This document shows positions 57,082 to 64,000 of a DNA stretch of 64,000 nt, piece by piece; within the stretch, counting starts at the first letter, position 1, and the number at the start of each line of letters is the position of its first letter. The DNA lies in the NCBI GenBank assembly GCA_963759955.1, contig CAVXCA010000050.1, positions 49,844-113,843 on the forward strand. Reading direction: 5' to 3'. Source of the stretch: Roseiarcus sp963759955 (lineage in GTDB: Bacteria > Pseudomonadota > Alphaproteobacteria > Rhizobiales > Beijerinckiaceae). The position numbers were made by a program, and so were the translations under genes. The notes under the pieces were generated by a model. That model worked only from the letters and a program-made list of their open reading frames with translations. It was not told the origin of the DNA and made no database searches.

Positions 57082-58014
57082 TCAAATTCCCTGATATTTC
57101 CTCACTTCTGCGAGCGTCGGCGGATCGGAGCCTTTGCGTGTGCAGGTGATCGCCGAGGCCGCCGCGGCGAAGGCGAGCCATGCTTCGAGACGCTCGAAGG
57201 TGGGTGGCGGCGCGCCTGCGCCGAGCGCGCCGTCGCGATCCATCGCGCAAAGCAGCGAGGACATGAAACTGTCTCCGGCGCCGACGGTGTCGACGACCTC
57301 GACCTTCGGCGCCGTTACGCTCAAACGCCGGCCGCCGAGATAGGCGACGGCGCCGCGATGTCCGAGCGTCGCCACGCAAAAGTTCGGCCCGAGCCGCGCC
57401 CATTGGCCGAGCGTGTCCTCGATCGTGCGGCCGGGATAAAGCCACTGCAAATCCTCTTCGCTCGCCTTGACGACGCCGCAGAGGCAGACCTGCCGCTCGA
57501 CCAGCGCAGCCACGCTTTTGCGATCTGGCGTCACCAGCGGGCGGATATTCGGGTCGAAGCTCGTCGTCGCCTGCCCGCGCGCCAGGCGCAGCGCCGCGAC
57601 GACGCTTTCGCCGTGGCGCGGATCGACGGCGGCGAGCGAGCCGACATGCAGATGTCGGGCGCCCGCGGGCCAGGCGGCCGGGAAAGGCCAGCGCCCATCG
57701 AACGCCGTCGCGTCGAGATAGAAGGAGTAGCGCGATCCCGTTTGCGCGGTGCCGCGCATGACGAAGGCGAGGGGCGTCGGCTTGGAATCGCGCGCGATGA
57801 AGGAGAGGTCGACGCCGTCTCTCGTCAGCGCCGAGGCGAGGCTTTCGCCGTTGGCGTCGGCCGAAATCCGCGAAACGAACGCCGTCGGCGCGCCGAGCCG
57901 CGCGAGCCCGATCGCGACGTTATAGGGCGAGCCGCCGAGCACGGCGTCGTAACGTCTGTCCCTCTCGGGATCGGGAATGAGGTCGATCAACGCCTCGCCG
58001 GAAATGAGGATCAT
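57082..58014 (-). CDS. PfkB-family sugar kinase (fructokinase-like)
   Basis: 310 residues of the ribokinase/PfkB superfamily. The N-terminal GGSPYNVAIGLARLGAPTAFVSRISAD is the first PfkB signature; DTVGAGDSFMSSLL near the C-terminus is the second and contains the catalytic Asp. The substrate could be fructose, a keto-deoxy sugar acid or another sugar; the family motif alone does not tell. It is the last gene of the minus-strand catabolic run, 29 bases after the corrected aldehyde dehydrogenase stop. Confidence 0.85.
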   Translation of the reverse strand: MILISGEALIDLIPDPERDRRYDAVLGGSPYNVAIGLARLGAPTAFVSRISADANGESLASALTRDGVDLSFIARDSKPTPLAFVMRGTAQTGSRYSFYLDATAFDGRWPFPAAWPAGARHLHVGSLAAVDPRHGESVVAALRLARGQATTSFDPNIRPLVTPDRKSVAALVERQVCLCGVVKASEEDLQWLYPGRTIEDTLGQWARLGPNFCVATLGHRGAVAYLGGRRLSVTAPKVEVVDTVGAGDSFMSSLLCAMDRDGALGAGAPPPTFERLEAWLAFAAAASAITCTRKGSDPPTLAEVRKYQGI

Positions 58015-58043
58015 GCCGTCGGCGCCCCTTTATTCGCCTCGCC

Positions 58044-59484
58044 TCACGCCATCGTATAGGCGGTCTTGACGGTCGTGTAGAACTCTGCGGCGTAGCGGCC
58101 CTGCTCGCGCGAGCCTAGGCTTCGAGCCTTTGCGTCCGCCGAACGGCGCGTGATAATCGACGCCCGCCGTCGGCAGGTTGACCATCGTCATGCCGGCCTC
58201 GGCGTTGCGCTTGAAATGCGACGCGTATTTGAGGCTCGTCGTGCAAATGCCGGCGCAGAGGCCGAAGTCGGTGTCGTTGGCGAGCGCCAGCGCGTCATCG
58301 TAATCGCGCGCCGGGATCATCGCCGCGACCGGGCCGAAAATCTCTTCGCGGGCGATGCGCATGGAGTTGTCGACGTCGACGAACAGCGCCGGCGCCATGT
58401 AAAAGCCCGGCGTCGCGCGATTGAGCAACTCGCCCCCGAGCGCGAGCTTGGCGCCCTCGCTCTGGCCGATGCGGACGTAGGAAAGATCCTGATCGAGCTG
58501 ATTCTGATCGACCACCGGGCCAATGTGCACGCCCGGCTTGCGCGCGTCGTCGACGACGAGCGTGCGCATCCGCTCGGCGAGCGCCTCGGCGAAGCGGGGG
58601 TAGATCCCCCGCGTGACGATCAGCCGCGAAGACGCGGTGCAGCGCTGGCCGGTCGAGAAATAAGCGCCGTTGACCGCGCACTCGACCGCGGTCTTGAGAT
58701 CGGCGTCGTCGAGCACGACGAGCGGATTCTTGCCGCCCATTTCGAGCTGGAACTTGCGCATCGCGACCGCGCAGGCGGCCGCCACTTTGCGCCCCGTCGC
58801 CACCGAGCCGGTGAAGGTGATCGCGTCGACGTGGCCGTGTTCGAGCATCGCCTGGCCGACCACCGAACCACGGCCCATGACGAGATTGAACACGCCCTTG
58901 GGAACGCCGGCGCGAACGATGATCTCGGCGAGCGCGTGTGCGCATCCGGGCACGAGATCGGCCGGCTTGAAGACGACGCAATCGCCGTAGCAAAGCGCCG
59001 GCGCGATCTTCCAGGCGGGAATGGCGATCGGAAAATTCCACGGCGCGATGATGCCGACGACGCCGACCCCCTCTCGCGTCACTTCGATGTCGACGCCCGG
59101 CCGCACGCTGGCGAATTTCTCGCCGGGAATGCGCAACGCCTCGCCAGCGAAGAAGTCGAAGATCTGCGCGGCGCGACCGACTTCGCCGATGGCCTCGGGA
59201 AGCGTCTTGCCTTCCTCGCGCGCCAAGAGCTGGCCGAGTTCCTCGCGTCGCGCCGCGATCTCGCCGGAGACGCGTGCGAGAATGTCGTGACGCTCTTGGG
59301 GCGAGGTGCGCGACCAGGCGGGGAACGCCGCGCGGGCCGCCGCGACCGCGGCGTCGAGCTGCGCGGCGGTCGCCTGCGCGTAGAGGCCGACGACGTCGTT
59401 GGAGTTGGATGGGTTGACGTTACGCGTCGCGCTGTCGCCTCCGAGCCATTCGCCCGCGACGTAATTCTTATGGATGTCGTTCAT
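58044..59484 (-). CDS. Aldehyde dehydrogenase (2,5-dioxovalerate type), C-terminal frameshift
   Basis: 479 residues after correction. Active-site Glu is in LEMGGKNPLVVLDD and Cys in STGQRCTASSRLI, the NAD-dependent ALDH pattern. The type is inferred from context: alpha-ketoglutarate semialdehyde (2,5-dioxovalerate) dehydrogenase of sugar-acid routes. Near 58121 the frame slips; as read it continues to 58030 with unrelated residues, but dropping one A from an AA pair restores GSREQGRYAAEFYTTVKTAYTMA and a stop at 58044. The catalytic core is unaffected, so enzyme loss, if real, would come only from the last 25 residues, which form the oligomer contact. Confidence 0.88.
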
Positions 59485-59526
59485 GCCGTCCTCGAAGTTG
59501 CCTCGAATGCTGTCCGCTTCGCCGCC

Positions 59527-60714
59527 TCAAATCAAGCCTCGGCGAGCGAGATTGCGCATGAGATCGCCGACGCCGAATTCCCACGGCGGGCAATCCTCAC
59601 AATGCCGCATCCGGTTGGTCAGCCGCCCGAGCTTGTCGGCGCTGACCGTGACGATGTCGCCTTGCCTGTGGGTGAAGCCTTTGCCTGGCGCATCGCGATC
59701 GGCGATCGGCGCGAACATCGTGCCCAGGAACAGCGCCGCCCCGTCCGGATATTGATGCGAGGCCCCTATCAATTGGCGCGCGAGGTCGGCCGGATCGCGG
59801 CTGATCCGCGCCATCGACGAGCCGCCCTCGAGCACATAGCCGTCTTCGCCGTCGATACGCAAATTCACCTCGGCCGCGCGTACGTCGTCGAGGTCGAACG
59901 TCGCGTCGAAAAAGCGCAGCAACGGGCCGACGGCGCAACTCGCGTTCTGATCCTTGGCCTTGCCCAGCAGCAGCGCCGAGCGTCCTTCGAAGTCGCGCAA
60001 ATTGACGTCGTTGCCGAGGGTCGCGCCGACGATCGCGCCCTTCGAACTGATCGCGAGCACGACTTCCGGCTCTGGGTTGTTCCAAGCCGAGGCGCTGTGG
60101 AAGCCGGCGTCGGCGCCCGCGCCGACGGCCGACATCGGCTGACTCTTGGTGAAGATTTCCGCGTCCGGCCCGATGCCGACTTCGAGATATTGCGACCATG
60201 CGCCCTCGGCGATCATGGCGTCCTTGAGGCGCATCGCAGCCGGCGAGCCGGGTACGAGCCGGGAAAGATCGGCGCCGACGAGCCGGTTCACTTCGGCGCG
60301 GATCGCCGCCGCCGCGGCGCTCCGGCCGCGCGCCCGCTCTTCGATGACCCGTTCGATCATCGAAGCGGCAAAGGTGACGCCCGCCGCCTTGATCGCCTGG
60401 AGATCGATCGGCGCGAGCAGCCAGGGCTTGGCCGGATCGCGCGCGTCCGTCGGGGTGTTGGCGAGAATTTGGCCGAGCGACGCCAGCCTCTCGCCGGGCG
60501 CGGCTCGCGCCGCGGCCGCCGGATCAGGCGCCTCGCACAGATCGCGCATCGTCGGATATTGCCGGCTGATGTCGAACGCGCCTTCGGCCCGAATGGCGAC
60601 GATCGAAGGGCCCGCGACGTCCGGCCGCCAGACGCGGCCGCACAGGGCGCCGGCGAGGCCATCGGACGGGAGCGCCGTCGTCTCGGTCAGTTGCAAAGTC
60701 GTCATCGACGTCAT
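59527..60714 (-). CDS. Fumarylacetoacetate-hydrolase-family enzyme
   Basis: 395 residues. The C-terminal half is the FAH fold, with NPEPEVVLAISSKGAIVGATLGNDVNLRDFEGR giving conserved metal-binding acidic residues and GRLTNRMRHCEDC near the end. The length and position (next to a semialdehyde dehydrogenase and a sugar-acid dehydratase) fit the XylX-like 2-keto-3-deoxy-sugar-acid dehydratase of the Weimberg pathway, which is FAH-fold; the assignment is inference. It may start at 60714 or at the ATG 9 bases further in. Divergent from the GntR gene. Confidence 0.8.
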   Translation of the reverse strand: MTSMTTLQLTETTALPSDGLAGALCGRVWRPDVAGPSIVAIRAEGAFDISRQYPTMRDLCEAPDPAAAARAAPGERLASLGQILANTPTDARDPAKPWLLAPIDLQAIKAAGVTFAASMIERVIEERARGRSAAAAAIRAEVNRLVGADLSRLVPGSPAAMRLKDAMIAEGAWSQYLEVGIGPDAEIFTKSQPMSAVGAGADAGFHSASAWNNPEPEVVLAISSKGAIVGATLGNDVNLRDFEGRSALLLGKAKDQNASCAVGPLLRFFDATFDLDDVRAAEVNLRIDGEDGYVLEGGSSMARISRDPADLARQLIGASHQYPDGAALFLGTMFAPIADRDAPGKGFTHRQGDIVTVSADKLGRLTNRMRHCEDCPPWEFGVGDLMRNLARRGLI

Positions 60715-60836
60715 GGCCCCGGCGCCGTCGAAACGATTGACGGCGGCCTGCTGTCTCTCTAGCCTCTAACATGTCAGCGGGGAAGGGGGGCGCAGCGCCA
60801 ACGCCCCCGGAACGGCCGCGGGAGACGAAAGGGATC

Positions 60837-61505
60837 ATGGGGGAGCGCGTCAACAGCAAAGCGGACCATGTCTATGGCGAGCTGAAGGAGGCGATCCTGG
60901 CGGGAAATCTCGAGCCGGGCGATCCGATCGACAAACTGGCGCTGTGCGAGCGGCTCGGCGTCTCGCGCTTTCCCGTTTCGGCGGCGGTGAGCCGGCTCGC
61001 CTTCGAGAAGCTCGTCGTCATCGAACCGCAGCACGGCTCGTTCGTCTCGCGCATCTCGGTGGAGGACGTGCGCGAGCGCTGGTTCATACGACGGGCGCTG
61101 GAATGCGAAATCGCCGCCGAGGCGGCGCGCCGTCTGTCGCGCGAGGGTCGCGAGGCGCTGGCGCAAAATATCGCGCACGAGCGCGAGGCGGTCGAGGCGG
61201 GCGATCGGCAGCGGTTCTACCGGCTCGACGTCGAGTTTCACAAGGCGCTGACGACGCATTTGGGCTTGAAGCGCAGCGGCGAAATCCTCGACGGCCTGCG
61301 CGCGCATCTTGAGAGGGTCCGCCGCCTGCTGATGGCGCCTCCCGGGCGCATTCGCGAAACCCTGACGGAGCACTCGGCGATCGCCGCCGCGATCGCAGCG
61401 GGCGACGCCGCCGGCGCCCATGCTGCGATGGATCGTCATCTCGCCGGCACGACCAAACACTTTGAAGCTTTCGCGCGCGAACGACCCGCGCTGTTTTCGG
61501 CCTGA
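60837..61505 (+). CDS. GntR-family (FCD) transcription regulator
   Basis: 222 residues. A winged helix at the N-terminus (ADHVYGELKEAILAGNLEPGDPI, recognition helix LGVSRFPVSAAVSRL) and an FCD effector domain with RRALECEIAAEAARR, DVEFHKALTTHLG and HSAIAAAIAAGD. The ATG at 60837 is preferred over 60771 because the domain starts immediately after it. It lies between the divergent FAH gene and the dehydratase gene and probably controls both in response to a sugar acid or its product. Confidence 0.87.
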   Translation: MGERVNSKADHVYGELKEAILAGNLEPGDPIDKLALCERLGVSRFPVSAAVSRLAFEKLVVIEPQHGSFVSRISVEDVRERWFIRRALECEIAAEAARRLSREGREALAQNIAHEREAVEAGDRQRFYRLDVEFHKALTTHLGLKRSGEILDGLRAHLERVRRLLMAPPGRIRETLTEHSAIAAAIAAGDAAGAHAAMDRHLAGTTKHFEAFARERPALFSA

Positions 61506-61530
61506 GGGGCGACGAAGAGGACTCGAAGGA

Positions 61531-63051
61531 ATGACCAAGCCGCGCGCCCTGCGCCTGAGCCCCGAAGACAATGTGATGGTCGCGGTCGACGAAATCCGTC
61601 CCGGCGAAGCGCCCGACGCTTGCCCGGCCGCGGTCGAGCGCATCGCCAGGGGACACAAGATCGCGACCGCGCCGATCGCCGCCGGCGCGCCGATCCGCAA
61701 GTTCGGCCAGATCATCGGCTTCGCCTCGAAGCCGATCGAAGTCGGCCAATGGGTGCACGAGCACAATTGCGTCGTCCACGAATTCTCCCGCGACTACTGC
61801 TTTTGCGAGGACGCGCGCCCGACGGAGATCCTGCCGGTCGAACGGCAGGCGACGTTCCAGGGCTATCGCCGCGCCAACGGCAAGGCGGGGACGCGCAACT
61901 ATCTCGGGATCATGACCTCGGTGAACTGCTCGGCGACCGCGGCGCGGCTGATCGCGCGCGAGGTCGAGCGTTCCGGCATGCTCGCCGATTATCCCCATGT
62001 CGACGGGGTCATCGCGCTCGTCCACGGCGCCGGCTGCGGCATGGCCTCGAAGGGCGAGGGCTTCGAAACGCTCGCGCGCACGCAGTGGGGCTACGCCGCC
62101 AATCCCAACATGGGCGGCGTCTTGATGGTTGGGTTGGGTTGCGAGGTGTTCCAGATCGGCCGGATGAAGGACGAGCACGGCCTCAAGGAGGGCGAGCTCT
62201 TCCAGAGCCTGACGATCCAGGGCAGCGGCGGCACGCGCAAAGCGGTCGAGGCGGGGCTCGAGCGCATCAAGGCGATGCTGCCGATCGTCGATCGCGCGCG
62301 GCGCGAAACGCTGCCGGCGAGCGCATTGACGCTGGCGCTGCAGTGCGGCGGCTCGGACGGCTATTCGGGCATCACCGCCAATCCCGCGGTGGGCGCCGCG
62401 GCGGACATTCTGGTTCGCAATGGCGGGACGGCGATCCTGTCGGAGACCTCGGAAATTTACGGCGCCGAGCATCTGCTGACGCGCCGCGCGGCGACGCCGG
62501 AAATCGGCCGCAAGCTCATCGATCTCATCCACTGGTGGGAGGACTACTGCGCGCGCAACGGCGGCGAAATGAACAACAACCCGTCGCCCGGCAACAAGGC
62601 GGGCGGGCTGACGACGATTCTGGAAAAGTCGCTCGGCGCCGCCGCCAAGGGCGGCACGACGATCCTCAACGGCGTCTACCGCTACGCCGAGCTGGTGACC
62701 GCCAAGGGCTTCGTGTTCATGGATACGCCCGGCTACGATCCGGTCTCGGCGACCGGCCAGGTGGCGGGCGGCGCCAACGTCATCGCCTTCACCACCGGGC
62801 GCGGCTCGGCCTTCGGCTGCAAGCCGACGCCCTCGATCAAGCTCGCCTCCAACAGCGATCTCTACCGGCGCATGACCGAGGACATGGACATCGACTGCGG
62901 CGACGTGCTCGACGGCGTTTCGATCGCTGAGAAGGGCCAGGAGATTTTCGACAAGGTTCTCGCCGTCGCCTCGGGGGAAAAATCCAAGTCGGAGGCTCTG
63001 GGCTACGGCGACGCCGAATTCATACCTTGGCAAATCGGCGCGACGATGTGA
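61531..63051 (+). CDS. UxaA-family altronate/galactarate dehydratase
   Basis: A 506-residue dehydratase of the UxaA/GarD group that removes water from a sugar acid (altronate, galactarate or relatives) to give a 2-keto-3-deoxy acid. N-terminal SAF-like part (DEIRPGEAPDA, HKIATAPIAAG), then the catalytic UxaA body: RRANGKAGTRNYLGIMTSVNCSATAA, HGAGCGMASKGEGFETLARTQWGYAANPNMGG, LQCGGSDGYSGITANPAVG and NNPSPGNKAGGLTTILEKSLG with GCKPTPSIKLASNS. Conserved Cys and His residues of the metal site are present. The exact sugar acid is open. Downstream is the HAD gene, 10 bases after the stop. Confidence 0.9.
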   Translation: MTKPRALRLSPEDNVMVAVDEIRPGEAPDACPAAVERIARGHKIATAPIAAGAPIRKFGQIIGFASKPIEVGQWVHEHNCVVHEFSRDYCFCEDARPTEILPVERQATFQGYRRANGKAGTRNYLGIMTSVNCSATAARLIAREVERSGMLADYPHVDGVIALVHGAGCGMASKGEGFETLARTQWGYAANPNMGGVLMVGLGCEVFQIGRMKDEHGLKEGELFQSLTIQGSGGTRKAVEAGLERIKAMLPIVDRARRETLPASALTLALQCGGSDGYSGITANPAVGAAADILVRNGGTAILSETSEIYGAEHLLTRRAATPEIGRKLIDLIHWWEDYCARNGGEMNNNPSPGNKAGGLTTILEKSLGAAAKGGTTILNGVYRYAELVTAKGFVFMDTPGYDPVSATGQVAGGANVIAFTTGRGSAFGCKPTPSIKLASNSDLYRRMTEDMDIDCGDVLDGVSIAEKGQEIFDKVLAVASGEKSKSEALGYGDAEFIPWQIGATM

Positions 63052-63061
63052 TGAAGGCGCG

Positions 63062-63373
63062 GTGAAATCGGCCCTTCTCTTCGATCTCGACGGCACGCTG
63101 GTCGACAGCGACGCCGAGCATTTGCGCGCGTTCCAGCGCGTCTTTGCCGCCCATGGAATCCGGCTGGAGAAGCCGGAGTACGACGCGCGCATCCTCGGCT
63201 CCGACAACGCGGCGATCGCGCGCGCATTCCTGCCCGACCTGACGCCCGCCGAGCAGGCGGCGACGCTCGACGCCAAGGAGGCGAGCTATCGCGACAATCT
63301 CGGCGCCGTCGAGCCCGTCGCCGGCGTCGGCGCGCTGCTCGACTACGCCGAGGCGAACGCAACTTCTGCCTGA
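63062..63373 (+). pseudogene. HAD-superfamily phosphatase, truncated
   Basis: Starts at GTG 63062 with ALLFDLDGTLVDSDAEH, the HAD motif I with nucleophile Asp and DGTLVDS, then a cap region. At about residue 97 (DYAEANA) similarity stops at 63360 and the frame closes after a few foreign codons. HAD motifs II to IV (Ser/Thr, Lys and the Asp pair) are missing, so it is not a working phosphatase. Upstream it is co-linear with the dehydratase gene, suggesting a former operon gene acting on a sugar phosphate. Confidence 0.8.
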
Positions 63374-63579
63374 TAGCGTCTTGGCTGATCGTTATTAATG
63401 CTATGCTGTTCTGCCAAGGATTCAGGATAACTGTGTGTGGACACGCGTTTGACCTTCCCAATTCGGTCCTAATAACCGTTATAGGAAGCACCACAGCAAC
63501 CGTCCTTGGAATATTCGTCATCGTTACCCGTTATCTCTTCCCGACAGCTAAGAGCATCCCTTCACCAACAGACGTTTAG
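63361..63579 (+). pseudogene. 3' fragment of a two-helix membrane protein gene
   Basis: An open frame with no start, 72 codons long, translating from NFCLIASWLIVINAMLFCQG to a stop at 63579. It shows two hydrophobic segments (IASWLIVINAML and LITVIGSTTATVLGIFVIVT), joined by a loop with FDLPNSV, ending in RYLFPTAKSIPSPT. This resembles the C-terminal two-helix tail seen in many small membrane-associated proteins of unknown function. Its left edge coincides with the point where the HAD gene is cut, so it is a recombination scar. AT-richer than the region before. Confidence 0.6.
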
Positions 63580-63607
63580 GCCATTAACAGAAATTCAAAT
63601 TGAGTCA

Positions 63608-63940
63608 CTACCCGACCGCGAACTGCCTTGCTAATTCGGCGGGGAAGGGGATGAAGTCCACGTCGAGCCCACCTTCAAAGAGCACGCGCCGTTCCTGGCG
63701 ATTGCCAGACGCCGTATTCTCGATGAACGTCAGGCACGGGCTACCCAATTCGTTCAGCCAGTCCGTCTGCGCTAGCAGCCGTTCTGGTTCCGTAGTGACA
63801 AGTACCAGATCGAGGTCGGACCATTCATCAGCGGGTTGAACCGTTCTCGCGCGCGACCCAACGACTAGGACCGCGCGAATATCATCGCGGGCACTCGCCC
63901 AGACAACGAGATGCTCGATGAATTCCTCGGCTTGGATCAT
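63608..63940 (-). CDS. Truncated nucleotidyltransferase, aminoglycoside 6-adenylyltransferase-like
   Basis: A 110-residue frame holding only the catalytic domain: GSRAR (Gly28-Ser29), DLDL (Asp42, Asp44) and the third carboxylate Asp95 (LDVDFIPF). DEWSDLDLVLVTTEPERLL and TFIENTASGNRQERRVLFEGGLDVDF recall ANT(6)-type enzymes, which are about 290 residues and need a helical C-terminal domain; that domain is absent. The stop at 63608 is followed by non-coding sequence. Resistance activity is not predicted; a small stand-alone nucleotidyltransferase is the alternative. Part of the foreign right-hand segment. Confidence 0.6.
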   Translation of the reverse strand: MIQAEEFIEHLVVWASARDDIRAVLVVGSRARTVQPADEWSDLDLVLVTTEPERLLAQTDWLNELGSPCLTFIENTASGNRQERRVLFEGGLDVDFIPFPAELARQFAVG

Positions 63941-64000
63941 TTGATCGACCTCAATTTGTTCTTTGAACTGGCCCGAAATTCATATGATGAAACCGCTGAC

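Overview
The window is a 64 kb piece of a GC-rich alphaproteobacterial chromosome, most probably Hyphomicrobiales (Rhizobiales) and perhaps the Beijerinckiaceae/Methylocystaceae group. The evidence is indirect: alphaproteobacterial gene orders (sppA-ihfB-lapA-trpF-trpB, sdhCDAB, hflK-hflC-DUF2065-degP), Rhizobiales-type families (DUF2852, IalB, SpoIIAA-like, an SLC5-domain hybrid kinase) and strong GC-biased codon use. No rRNA, tRNA, CRISPR array or complete insertion sequence was found.

Layout. 0-13 kb: xseB 3' part, a small ParA ATPase, a frameshifted HtrA protease, a 1731-residue autotransporter with an N-terminal ParB-like domain, a DUF2852 protein, purB, a DadA-like oxidoreductase and a P1 (S58) peptidase. 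13-24 kb: a hybrid histidine kinase with a transporter-like sensor region (two frameshifts), cobT, and a minus-strand run sppA-ihfB-lapA-ornithine cyclodeaminase-like-trpF-trpB with no trpA. 24-27 kb: an AT-rich foreign-looking island with a hydrolase fragment and a tail-to-tail pair, a nucleotidyltransferase and an HD-domain phosphohydrolase, whose last codons overlap in a 6-bp palindrome. 27-42.5 kb: an EF-G-like GTPase, a fused aroK-aroB, a YtfQRT/YjfF-type sugar ABC transporter followed by a GntR regulator, a CNNM/CorC protein, hflKC and an intact Do-type protease. 42.6-53.5 kb: proA, lysC, ubiG, a single-chain MmeI-like restriction-modification enzyme, vapBC, a small RMF-like ORF, IalB and a GNAT acetyltransferase. 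53.5-57 kb: sdhCDAB. 57-63 kb: a sugar-acid catabolic cluster (PfkB kinase, semialdehyde dehydrogenase, FAH-family enzyme, GntR, UxaA-family dehydratase). From about 63.36 kb the sequence turns AT-richer: a HAD gene is cut off and joined to the tail of a membrane-protein gene, followed by a truncated nucleotidyltransferase.

How the parts fit. The ABC transporter and the 57-63 kb cluster could together import a sugar and break a sugar acid down to 2-oxoglutarate (Weimberg-like logic), which would feed the adjacent succinate dehydrogenase segment of the TCA cycle. HtrA, DegP, HflKC and SppA form an envelope quality-control group. The accessory genes (RM enzyme, VapBC, NTase/HD pair, truncated NTase) lie in three separate patches.

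Data quality. Three genes (HtrA, the hybrid kinase, the aldehyde dehydrogenase) carry four frameshifts in total. Each is restored by removing one base, and each extra base can be placed in a short run of identical bases. Sequencing error is therefore at least as likely as real inactivation.
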